A stretch of DNA of 25,619 nucleotides from a virus. Of the stretch, positions 6,841-13,459 are shown one piece after another; the stretch's first letter is position 1; every line of letters begins with the position of its first letter. The notes below the pieces were generated by a model. That model made no database searches and was not told where the DNA came from. It saw only the letters and a program-made list of their open reading frames with translations. Both the position numbers and the translations under genes were made by a program. Where the stretch lies: positions 1 through 25,619 of IMG/VR virus record IMGVR_UViG_3300022538_000287. One strand, written 5' to 3'.

Positions 6841-6997
6841 CCTTGCGACCTGTCGGGCGCCATCCGTGCTCAACACCACGCAGTAGATTCATCTGCCTTT
6901 GAGCAGCTATCCTAGATGCGTGAGTTCCCTTAACCTTTTTGGTTGCTGTGTTGATTACCTTAAATTTAGTTCCAACTTTTCTTATTGCGTATGGCAT
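6830..6997 (-). CDS. Small basic phage protein, 55 residues
   Basis: Begins MPYAIRKVGTKFKVIN and ends GVEHGWRPTGRKARK; about a third of residues are Lys or Arg. Short proteins opening MPYxIRKxGxKYKV are common in phage genomes near head or tail genes, where they are unassigned; the charge suggests nucleic-acid or acidic-surface binding. The start has a GGGGGTG ribosome site about 6 nt upstream, and the B12-type radical SAM gene ends 10 nt before it. The stop lies 9 nt inside the end of the opposite-strand HNH gene. Its last nine codons appear to be a substitute supplied with the HNH insertion, because a second, displaced version lies at 6340-6369. Confidence 0.82.
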   Translation of the reverse strand: MPYAIRKVGTKFKVINTATKKVKGTHASRIAAQRQMNLLRGVEHGWRPTGRKARK

Positions 6998-7007
6998 TAT
7001 TCACCCC

Positions 7008-8264
7008 CTATATTTGCCTAAACCCTCTGAAACTTGTATCCTTTTTATTGTATAAATTGTGTGATTGCTCAAGGCAAGCATCTAGCTTCCCCTTATAATA
7101 TTCTGTTACCAATACATCGTTGGCCTTCCGCAATTCCTCGTGGAAAACATCATCGGGTATCTCGGTGAAATTTACACACAGTAAGTCCGAGTTGACATGC
7201 TTATTTTCATAGAAATCCTCTACCCCACCTAGTAATCCCTGTTTGATAGCATAGTAATATAAATCACAACCAGGATACGGGGTGACAGGGCGAATTGTCC
7301 TTAACTGGGCATCATCGCTATACTTCACCACAAAATCAACAGTCTTGTGTAGTGTCTCAATGGTATCCCCGACATTTCCCCACATCACATTAAGCCCTGG
7401 GGATATACCCGATTCCAGTGTGCTTTCTACCCCCCTCGTTATCTGCTCAACTGTTAGGTTTTTATTCATATTCCTGAGAACCTTATCGTCTAAACACTCA
7501 ACGCCATAGTTGATAAATACACAGCCCGCATCTTTCATTGCCCTTAATATCTTTGGTTTAGCATAGTTTAACCTACCGCAACACCCCCATCTTATATTCA
7601 AGGGCTTTAATGCTTCCGAGAGCTTCCTTATCCTATCAGGGCTTACCATCAAAAGTTCATCGTTAAAGAGAATATAGGTTGCACGATACCTTTCCTTTAG
7701 TATCTTAATCTCATCCACAATGCTTTCGGGGCTTCGTGGTCTATACCCTGGCACCATACGATAGCAGAAGGTGCACCTGAATGGACATCCTCTCCCCGAT
7801 AATACAGTGAGACACCTGTCTGTATTATCGCTCCTAGGGAAACGGAAGAGCGAGTAGTAATCCATTGGGAATAAGTCCCAAGCAGGAAGAGCTATATCGT
7901 CTACATTTTCCTTATAATCGTACTCCCCCTCACAGATATAATCTGCAAATTGGGAGAAGTATTCTTTCTCTGGGGCGAACATCTGCCCGCCTAACCATAT
8001 CTTCACATCAGGCGGAATTACACTGATAATCTTCTTAAACTTAGCATACTGGTAATAACCAGCACACATACTCAATCCAACTGCATCAAAGTGCTTCTTG
8101 TTAAGATACTGTTTCAAGTGTTCTTCGGGATAATGGTGGACATCTTGGTTGTAAATCTCTACATTATGTCCCTCATTCCTCATGGCAGAAGCAACATAAG
8201 CCAACCCCATAGGAAACCAGTGTATATGGGAACCATTATCATAAGCTATTAGTAAAATTTTCAT
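7008..8264 (-). CDS. B12-binding-type radical SAM protein
   Basis: A 418-residue enzyme with a Rossmann-like cobalamin-binding-type N-domain (residues 1-115: MKILLIAYDNGS, GLSMCAGYY, WLGGQMF) and a radical SAM domain with the cluster motif CPFRCTFC (Cys160, Cys164, Cys167). The classic DxHxxG cobalamin ligand is not evident, as in many family members. Such proteins bind a [4Fe-4S] cluster and S-adenosylmethionine and catalyse methylations, ring rearrangements or deoxygenations, often in glycan or antibiotic pathways. It is the last gene of the sugar block, overlapping the CMP-sugar synthetase gene by four bases (ATGA). A sugar-modifying reaction is the natural guess; the substrate is unknown. 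Confidence 0.85.
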   Translation of the reverse strand: MKILLIAYDNGSHIHWFPMGLAYVASAMRNEGHNVEIYNQDVHHYPEEHLKQYLNKKHFDAVGLSMCAGYYQYAKFKKIISVIPPDVKIWLGGQMFAPEKEYFSQFADYICEGEYDYKENVDDIALPAWDLFPMDYYSLFRFPRSDNTDRCLTVLSGRGCPFRCTFCYRMVPGYRPRSPESIVDEIKILKERYRATYILFNDELLMVSPDRIRKLSEALKPLNIRWGCCGRLNYAKPKILRAMKDAGCVFINYGVECLDDKVLRNMNKNLTVEQITRGVESTLESGISPGLNVMWGNVGDTIETLHKTVDFVVKYSDDAQLRTIRPVTPYPGCDLYYYAIKQGLLGGVEDFYENKHVNSDLLCVNFTEIPDDVFHEELRKANDVLVTEYYKGKLDACLEQSHNLYNKKDTSFRGFRQI

Positions 8265-9577
8265 TTCTTATACGCATAGAAGGTCATAACATTCCCTGCA
8301 AAGGGAGGGGATACCTTGTCGGTATCAAATAACCTCATTAAGTTCTCCTCTGTAAAATATTCCGTTTCAAAGAATGGGTATGTAACTCTCTCAATATTAA
8401 ACAGGTTATCTTTTAGAAGTTGATACAAACCTAATAAAGAAAACAAACTTATATGCCCTTTATCGTTCAATAATCTAAACCTTTCCTGAAATCTTTGGGC
8501 AACTGCCGAATTGAAATCAGGCGTTGTAATTACTAGTTTCCCCTCGGGTCTGAGCATACGCCGTATATCCTTGATTGCCCCTACAGGGTCAGGGAGGTGT
8601 TCTATGACATGGTTTAGAATAATGGCTTCAAACATATCGTCAGGGAAATCCATCTCCTTGACAATAGACCCATATCGCTCCGCCTCTTCCCTAGCATAAT
8701 CCGATGGTTCAAATCCGAACTTTTCCCATTTATTATCTAGCCCTGAAAGGAAGAAACCAAACCCACACCCATAGTCCAGAACCCTGCCAGAGTATTGATT
8801 CAGATAGTCCAACTGCTCCTTACAAATAGCTACCTGCTTATCCCTCTCAAGTATCATTTCACGATAATTGCCATCAGGGTCAGCCTTTGCCCAGTATCCT
8901 TCTCTATAATCTTCATGTCCATTGCGAGAGACATAATAATCCTTTCCCATTAAGGTCTCGGCTATTAACCAGTCATCCTCATTGTCCAGATGTATGCTAT
9001 CTCGTTTAGGAATAATGACATACCCCCTTTTCCCGCCCAGTCGGTTATGAGTTTCCCTCAATACATCTGCCTTAACAACCCAGCAATTACCCGTTTCTCT
9101 TAAACGGGGTTGTATATCTTGTTTCATAGGTCGTTCCATTATCCTGTTGTCGTCTGTCAAAAAGCCAAAATCCTCAGTCACACAGCAACAACTATCGTAT
9201 CCATTGAGAACCAACTGTATGCAACTATCTATATATTCTGGGCGATTCAAGGGATTTGTTGGCTCCAAAAGAACTACCACCTGACTGAGAACGGTTTTTA
9301 GAACATCTAGCATAGTTTCTTCAGCCTTAGAGGTATCGGTGGCTAGTTCCTGTGTTCTTAGATGCACTCGTATCCTATTACCAAACAAATCATTGGCTAT
9401 TCCCAGAATCTTAGCACTATTGGATGATACCACTACAGTATCAACAAGTTTGGAATCTAGCGCATTTTTAATCTGGTAATAGAGTAGGGGCTTACCTCCG
9501 ACATCTCGGATATTCTTATGCTTGATTCCCTTACTCCCATACCTGGCGGGAATAATAGCTAAAACTTTACTTATCAA
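8261..9577 (-). CDS. CMP-sialate synthetase-like cytidylyltransferase fused to a SAM methyltransferase
   Basis: A 438-residue two-domain protein. Residues 1-210 match acylneuraminate cytidylyltransferases (NeuA type): IPARYGSKGIKHKNI at 9-23 for CTP binding, VVVLLEPTNPLNRPEYID at 100-117, and LDNEDDWLIAE at 197-207 with metal-binding acidic residues. These activate sialic-type sugars as CMP-sugars. Residues about 255-438 are a class I methyltransferase with SAM motif VLDYGCGFG (266-274), acidic FEPSD (289-293) and HVIEHL (323-328). The start must be a TTG (9575-9577), with GGTGGG upstream; the ORF overlaps the SPASM gene's end by 11 bases. The fusion suggests methylation of the sugar before, during or after CMP activation. 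Domain calls are firm; the sugar is not known. Confidence 0.88.
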   Translation of the reverse strand: MISKVLAIIPARYGSKGIKHKNIRDVGGKPLLYYQIKNALDSKLVDTVVVSSNSAKILGIANDLFGNRIRVHLRTQELATDTSKAEETMLDVLKTVLSQVVVLLEPTNPLNRPEYIDSCIQLVLNGYDSCCCVTEDFGFLTDDNRIMERPMKQDIQPRLRETGNCWVVKADVLRETHNRLGGKRGYVIIPKRDSIHLDNEDDWLIAETLMGKDYYVSRNGHEDYREGYWAKADPDGNYREMILERDKQVAICKEQLDYLNQYSGRVLDYGCGFGFFLSGLDNKWEKFGFEPSDYAREEAERYGSIVKEMDFPDDMFEAIILNHVIEHLPDPVGAIKDIRRMLRPEGKLVITTPDFNSAVAQRFQERFRLLNDKGHISLFSLLGLYQLLKDNLFNIERVTYPFFETEYFTEENLMRLFDTDKVSPPFAGNVMTFYAYKK

Positions 9578-10670
9578 TAAAACCCACCTTCGCCCCTCGT
9601 TTTCTCAAAATGTAAAACCCATCCTCTTCTCGAATGTTAATCATAGTGTCTAACTTGGGCGGCTTGGGATTTCCTCTACGCAAGTTATCACACCCCTTAA
9701 TAGAATCTGTATAATATAAGGCTACCATTCTACATCCAGCCTGACAGGTTTCAAGTCTAGGGCAATTCTGGCATTCTTCTGGTATATATTCCCCAGAACG
9801 CCACACCCTCATATTCCCCCAAACGCCCTTAATACCTATTTCGTGTATATTGCCATAGGTTTCACCCTCATGGGGACAAGCCCTAGCATTACCCTGAACA
9901 TCTGTTAATATTTGGGTCATAGCGTGACATCCTCTATGAGTAAATTCCAAATCATCACCATCTGGGTCATCAAAGAAACACTCAGGTGTCGTCCTACAAG
10001 ATTGAACCTCTATGCCCAATGCCCTGACTCGTTTCAAATCACTAAACATCTTTTGGGTCTGCTCCTTACCTGCTAAGAACTCCTGCTGCAAGCTCCCCTT
10101 ATTGTTTTGGCTGGGGATACATCTGTTGGCCATAAATTTCTTTACCCCCATCTTGTAGAGCAGTTTACCCGCTTCAAACACATCACCCTTATTATGCTCC
10201 GAGACAATGGCGTTTACCGACACTCTAATCCCTGCTTCTTGGGTAACTTTAATACCCCTTATTACCTTGTGCCATGTTTTAGCACTTGCCATAAAGTTAT
10301 GAACTTCAGGTTTATGTGAGAATAGTGTAGTCAAGCAATGGTCTACACCCGCATCTTTAAGTTTCCCCATTTTGTCGGGGGTGGCTGAAACCAGGTTGGA
10401 GTTCAGGCTAATGGTCATACCTGCATTGGTACACTTCTTCGCAAGATAAATTGTCTTTTCCACGGCAAGTAATGGCTCGCCACCAGTGATAATGACATGC
10501 ATTACCTTGTTTTTAATTAACTCACTTATCGTGTTATCTAAGTTTTCCCACGATATGCTCTGGGGCTTAAACGATTCCCCCCTACAGAAGTTATAGCAAT
10601 GACGGCATCGCTCGTCACAGGCTTCTGTAATTTCAATGTGAGCTGTTATAGGTGCTGATAAATTCCTCAA
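9567..10670 (-). CDS. Radical SAM protein with SPASM domain
   Basis: A 367-residue radical SAM enzyme: CDERCRHC (Cys18, Cys22, Cys25) binds the SAM cluster, GGEP is at 63-66, and the C-terminus has the complete SPASM spacing: Cys248, Cys265, then Cys300-x2-Cys303-x5-Cys309-x3-Cys313 and Cys327, which hold two auxiliary [4Fe-4S] clusters. SPASM enzymes usually modify peptides or proteins (sactipeptide, PQQ, sulfatase maturation), and some act on sugars. The start is a TTG: an in-frame TGA lies two codons upstream, no ATG or GTG precedes the Cys motif, and GGGG lies about 7 nt before the TTG. It overlaps the HAD gene by 38 bases and the synthetase gene by 11. Confidence 0.88.
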   Translation of the reverse strand: MRNLSAPITAHIEITEACDERCRHCYNFCRGESFKPQSISWENLDNTISELIKNKVMHVIITGGEPLLAVEKTIYLAKKCTNAGMTISLNSNLVSATPDKMGKLKDAGVDHCLTTLFSHKPEVHNFMASAKTWHKVIRGIKVTQEAGIRVSVNAIVSEHNKGDVFEAGKLLYKMGVKKFMANRCIPSQNNKGSLQQEFLAGKEQTQKMFSDLKRVRALGIEVQSCRTTPECFFDDPDGDDLEFTHRGCHAMTQILTDVQGNARACPHEGETYGNIHEIGIKGVWGNMRVWRSGEYIPEECQNCPRLETCQAGCRMVALYYTDSIKGCDNLRRGNPKPPKLDTMINIREEDGFYILRKRGAKVGFIDK

Positions 10671-10953
10671 TTGTCATCCCCTTATCATCTATAAAAAAGT
10701 CCGCCTCTGGCTTACCAAAGATTAGTTCGTGATACTTTACCCCCCAATTCATAAGTTGTTTCTCAGTAAAACTCTTCCAATCTATTCCTGTTACAGTTCC
10801 CCTAGCAGAAAAAAGTGTAATCTGATTCCCCTGCTCGTATAGCTCATTTATCCTTGCTATTCTCTCCTTGTAAGGCGCTGCCTTGTTATAAGGAATCGTA
10901 TTATCTGGTTCCTGGGTACAAATAGTGCCATCAATATCAAAGCAATACCTCAC
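10633..10953 (-). CDS. Small HAD-family phosphatase
   Basis: A 106-residue HAD hydrolase with all four motifs: DIDGT (nucleophile Asp6, acid Asp8), FSARG (Ser49), Lys81 in FGKPEADFF, and the metal-binding DD at 89-90. It lacks a cap domain. Compact HAD proteins of this kind occur in capsule and nucleotide-sugar loci. Next to a NeuB-like synthase it could dephosphorylate a 9-phosphate nonulosonic acid, as in the known NANS/NANP and Kdn pathways; that substrate is inferred. The start is a GTG overlapping the NeuB stop (GTGA), with AGGGAG 6 nt upstream. The 38-base overlap with the SPASM gene means both are read through the same stretch in different frames. Confidence 0.82.
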   Translation of the reverse strand: MRYCFDIDGTICTQEPDNTIPYNKAAPYKERIARINELYEQGNQITLFSARGTVTGIDWKSFTEKQLMNWGVKYHELIFGKPEADFFIDDKGMTIEEFISTYNSSH

Positions 10954-11711
10954 ATCATACTCCCTATATTTCGTGCATCTCTAACCATTATGTGTAAGCC
11001 CCTTTCTTCCAGTGAAGATGATTGGTCACTCCCGTAACTGGAGCGGTCTAGCGTAATGTGTTTCTCTACGGCAACCGCACCAAGGGCTACAGCTATTGAT
11101 GTATCTATAACGCCTGGGAAATGCGCACTATAGCCTACTGGCACACCATACTCTTTAAGTTCCCGAATCTGGCTCAGGTTACACTTATTAAGAGGGCAGG
11201 GATAATCCATAACACAGTGCATTAAGGTCATCGGACAACCTTTCTGTGCGAAAATATCCACCGCATTATATATGGCATCCTCATCATTTAACCCCGTTGA
11301 TATGAAGGTATGTTTCCCCTCCTCAGCGATAGTTCTTAAAAGTTCCTCATTAGTAATCATCTTGGATGCCACCTTGTTATAGTTCAGGTTATATTTCCCC
11401 AAGAATAACTGACTCCCTACATCCCAAGATGAGGCATACCAATAAATCCCATTTTGCTTACAATAATCATCAATCTCATCATATTCAGAGTCAAACTCTA
11501 GTCCCAGTTTTTGTTCTCGCTGAGTAGTCCCCCACGGACTCTGTCGAGTACCATTAAGGAACTCCTCAGTATAGACCTTATCTACTGTGCGTTTCTGAAA
11601 TTTAACCGCATCACAATCACACCTGATTGCCATATTGATTAACTTCTTGGCAATCTCAATGTCGCCATTATGGTTTATCCCAATTTCAGCAGTAATAAAT
11701 ACCTTATCCAT
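10950..11711 (-). CDS. NeuB-like nonulosonic acid synthase, barrel domain only
   Basis: A 253-residue TIM-barrel enzyme of the N-acetylneuraminate synthase family, which condenses phosphoenolpyruvate with a six-carbon amino sugar or its phosphate to give a nine-carbon sugar acid. Visible family motifs: AEIGINHNGD (8-17), AVKFQKR (35-41), KVASKMITN (113-121), FISTGL (136-141), GYSAHF (193-198) and AVAVEKHITLD (212-222). Cellular NeuB proteins are near 340 residues and end in a SAF (antifreeze-like) domain that closes the partner subunit's active site; here the protein stops right after the barrel. The gene overlaps the cupin gene by 8 bases and the HAD gene by 4. Family call firm; exact sugar unknown. 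Confidence 0.88.
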   Translation of the reverse strand: MDKVFITAEIGINHNGDIEIAKKLINMAIRCDCDAVKFQKRTVDKVYTEEFLNGTRQSPWGTTQREQKLGLEFDSEYDEIDDYCKQNGIYWYASSWDVGSQLFLGKYNLNYNKVASKMITNEELLRTIAEEGKHTFISTGLNDEDAIYNAVDIFAQKGCPMTLMHCVMDYPCPLNKCNLSQIRELKEYGVPVGYSAHFPGVIDTSIAVALGAVAVEKHITLDRSSYGSDQSSSLEERGLHIMVRDARNIGSMM

Positions 11712-12021
11712 ATGACTCCGTTAAACGATAAACATCCCCCTCATCGTGATGGGTAGAAACCTCAAGAATTACAGCTTGGTTAATTCCCAAAAAGCTGTGC
11801 GGGGTGTTTGGCTCTATAGTGATAGGTTCCTTCAAGTCAAATTCTTGCCCATCTACTGTAAAGATTACATTGCCCATTAGACAGTAAAAGGTTTCCTTCT
11901 TATTCTTATGGTAATGCACCGAACTCTGCCCACCTAGATTTATATAGAGCAACTTACCGCAGTATTCCTTGCAGTTTGCTATCCATTCCTCTCTACCCCA
12001 CTTCTTAACTCGAGTTTCCAC
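11704..12021 (-). CDS. Cupin protein (sugar isomerase/epimerase-like)
   Basis: A 105-residue single-domain cupin. Motif 1 is complete (GGQSSVHYHKNKKETFYCLMG), giving metal ligands His36, His38 and Glu43; motif 2 (PNTPHSFLG) supplies His75. The WGREEWI opening resembles the cupin half of mannose-6-phosphate isomerase/guanylyltransferase proteins and of small cupins found beside NeuB genes. It may interconvert the six-carbon precursor for NeuB or bind an activated sugar. I prefer the GTG start at 12019-12021; a TTG at 12037-12039 would add six residues but has no spaced ribosome site. It overlaps the upstream 80-residue gene by 17 bases, so it is translated with phage structural-region genes. 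Confidence 0.8.
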   Translation of the reverse strand: METRVKKWGREEWIANCKEYCGKLLYINLGGQSSVHYHKNKKETFYCLMGNVIFTVDGQEFDLKEPITIEPNTPHSFLGINQAVILEVSTHHDEGDVYRLTESYG

Positions 12022-12247
12022 TCTCGTTGAGTTCCTCAATACCTATATCGTTTTCATCCACTCGGAACTCTTGCCCCCACAACTCTGCCTCATGCCCAAG
12101 ATGAGTAAGTTGCGATTGTAAAAGTTGTCTACCCTGACCTCCAACTACAGACTCAAGGCCCACAATTAAATCATCAAGTGTTTTTCCCTCCTTGCTTATG
12201 AGGGATACCTCATTACCGCCACCACCAAATCTACTTAATTTATCCAT
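12005..12247 (-). CDS. Hypothetical protein, 80 residues
   Basis: Unrecognised. The protein has a glycine patch (FGGGGNE) near the start, a helical middle (LDDLIVGLESVVGG, QLLQSQLTHLGHEAE) and an acidic, Ser/Asn-rich end. No Cys, signal peptide or membrane segment. The ATG shares one base with the stop of the 107-residue gene (TAATG) with GGATGAG upstream, and the end runs into the cupin gene in another frame. Its coupling to both a virion-type gene and a sugar gene shows that the sugar block is not transcribed as an isolated cassette. Confidence 0.65.
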   Translation of the reverse strand: MDKLSRFGGGGNEVSLISKEGKTLDDLIVGLESVVGGQGRQLLQSQLTHLGHEAELWGQEFRVDENDIGIEELNESGNSS

Positions 12248-12561
12248 TAGTATCTCATCCCCTTAACTCTTATTAATCTTTCTGCCATCTGTGGTTCAGT
12301 GGAGCATACCTTAATGTATCGAAAACCACCCAGTATCCACGCAGCACCTCGGTCAAAGGTTTCTAAATCAGTTGTAGTCTCCCTACCTAAATCTTGGTAA
12401 GGGCCAGCCAGCACCTCTGCTACCTGTAAGTACATTTTACATTTATCCATTCGTGGTATCCGTACGCTTAGGTTATCATACTCTATACCAAGGTCTATGG
12501 CAGATGACTCACTAGCACCAACTGCTATAGTAGCAGTCACCCATTGTCCGTATCTACTCAT
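12247..12561 (-). CDS. Small virion-associated protein, about 104 residues
   Basis: Begins MSRYGQWVTATIAVGASESSAIDLG. Short beta-rich proteins with this opening (a strand, then 'ASxSxAIDLG') recur in phage head-tail regions and are probably decoration or tail-surface subunits; I know no named function. A GTG nine bases further upstream is open, but it would sit only about 2 nt from the ribosome site, so I choose the ATG at 12559-12561. GGAGGG lies about 10 nt upstream, separated from it by an alternating TG run. One base overlaps the next start. Confidence 0.72.
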   Translation of the reverse strand: MSRYGQWVTATIAVGASESSAIDLGIEYDNLSVRIPRMDKCKMYLQVAEVLAGPYQDLGRETTTDLETFDRGAAWILGGFRYIKVCSTEPQMAERLIRVKGMRY

Positions 12562-12577
12562 TACACACACACCCTCC

Positions 12578-12700
12578 TTATTTTTTCTTCTTCCTTTTTG
12601 TTGATTTAACTAATATATCCCTGATGTCTAAGAGAACCTCTACAAGCAGAAACTCAGGGCGGGTTCCATCTTTCTCTATATCTTTTCTTTTACGCATCAT
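12578..12700 (-). CDS. Small charged phage protein, 40 residues
   Basis: Reads MMRKRKDIEKDGTRPEFLLV and continues EVLLDIRDILVKSTKRKKKK, then TAA. A basic N-terminus, a central amphipathic helix and an all-Lys/Arg tail. Short proteins of this pattern (RKRKDIEKDG ... LLDIRDLL) are often found in phage structural regions; their role is unknown. The two tandem ATGs (12695-12700) give 40 or 39 residues; the ribosome site (GAAGAAG) is weak. The gene fills the space between the Rossmann-like protein and the 107-residue region with 10 and 16 nt gaps, which supports it as real. Confidence 0.65.
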   Translation of the reverse strand: MMRKRKDIEKDGTRPEFLLVEVLLDIRDILVKSTKRKKKK

Positions 12701-12710
12701 ATACACTTCT

Positions 12711-13397
12711 TCATATAAGATTATCTTTATGGTGTGGGTCTATTGGAGGTAGATAGTTGGGTTCCCCTTCCTTGTAATACCATTTAGCCACCTCTTTCCC
12801 ATCGTTGTATGTCTTGACCGTGATGGCACTTGGGTCTACTCCATTTACAAAGCAGTACGGGTCACGGTCAGACCGTCCAATTGTAACGAAGTCCTTTCTC
12901 TCCCCTAATAGAAGATATTTCTTCCTGATATGTTCCCCCATTGCTCGGAACAATATAGAGGTCTTGGTGACTTCCCACTCAACGCCCCTACCACTTGCCA
13001 CACCCAACCAGAAGGTAACATAGGGTTTATTGGTTAGGTACATCCATTCAGGGCCTTGGTCTATACCATAGAGCCTTATCTTCTCATAACCCAAATAGAG
13101 AGCATAAGCAAGCATATAGGAGACAGTATTTTTGAAATAGACAGTTTTGAACTCTTTGACAATCTCATTGTAAGGGAAATCCTCAGTTGCATAATCCCTC
13201 AACGAAACAATGGGTATGCCTTTGCTTTTGGCAATATCTAGCCCCTCTCGTAAAATCCCTTCATACTTGTCAAAAGCGAAGACTTTGGAGCATTCCCCCT
13301 TTATGTCTGGAAGTGCCCTAGAAGTTGTCCACACCTCGGCATCAAAAGGGCATGAAGCAGCAGAAGGCCCCATGCCCAGAATAATTACTTCTTTCAT
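12711..13397 (-). CDS. Rossmann-like protein resembling GT-42 sialyltransferase / DUF115 folds
   Basis: A 228-residue protein. The opening MKEVIILGMGPSAA (GMGPS at 8-12) and the later NTVSYMLAYALYLGYEKIR followed by LYGID (90-113) match, in order and spacing, the nucleotide-binding start and the 'SGVYM ... ALGYKEIYLSGID' helix-strand of GT-42 sialyltransferases (CstII type) and the related DUF115/Maf and MptE proteins. The catalytic His of CstII and its Arg beside the TSG motif are not obvious here, and I recall similar proteins in phages without sialic genes, so a transferase role is only a lead. The ATG has a weak AAGG site before a TG run. It is the first gene of the accessory block, after a GC-rich hairpin. 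Confidence 0.55.
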   Translation of the reverse strand: MKEVIILGMGPSAASCPFDAEVWTTSRALPDIKGECSKVFAFDKYEGILREGLDIAKSKGIPIVSLRDYATEDFPYNEIVKEFKTVYFKNTVSYMLAYALYLGYEKIRLYGIDQGPEWMYLTNKPYVTFWLGVASGRGVEWEVTKTSILFRAMGEHIRKKYLLLGERKDFVTIGRSDRDPYCFVNGVDPSAITVKTYNDGKEVAKWYYKEGEPNYLPPIDPHHKDNLI

Positions 13398-13421
13398 TTA
13401 ACACACACACCTTGCTAATTC

Positions 13422-13446
13422 GGGGGGTTTTTAGAAGGAACCCCCC
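13422..13446 (-). terminator. GC-rich hairpin at the end of the structural block (terminator-like)
   Basis: An 8-bp stem GGGGGGTT/AACCCCCC with a 9-nt loop lies 14 nt past the stop of the second virion paralogue and 24 nt before the Rossmann-like gene. The six G:C pairs make it very stable, but no U-tract follows on the minus strand, so termination may be partial or Rho-assisted. It marks the border between virion genes and the accessory block. Confidence 0.4.
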
Positions 13447-13459
13447 TAAACCTAATTAA

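Larger units (their letters stand above)
6370..6859 (+). mobile_element. Candidate HNH homing insertion carrying a replacement gene end
   Basis: Removing these 490 bases would join codon 46 (Trp) of the small basic gene to KPTGKKARK-stop, restoring a 55-residue protein of exactly the present length and the TAATG coupling to the zinc-ribbon gene. The inserted unit would then hold the HNH promoter, the HNH gene and a divergent copy of the target's last nine codons. Flanking 30-bp imperfect repeats (6340-6369 and 6830-6859) mark the boundaries. The boundaries are inferred from codon alignment and could shift by a few bases. Confidence 0.5.

Noticed and set aside
8511-9301. Short plus-strand reading frames opposite the synthetase-methyltransferase gene
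   Set aside because: They mirror conserved enzyme motifs on the minus strand and have no ribosome sites.
12022-12039. TTG start for the cupin, six residues longer
   Set aside because: Ribosome-site spacing is only about 2 nt; the GTG at 12019-12021 is a better candidate, though not certain.
13422-13446. GC hairpin as a classical Rho-independent terminator
   Set aside because: The stem is strong but neither strand has a U-tract after it; kept only as terminator-like.
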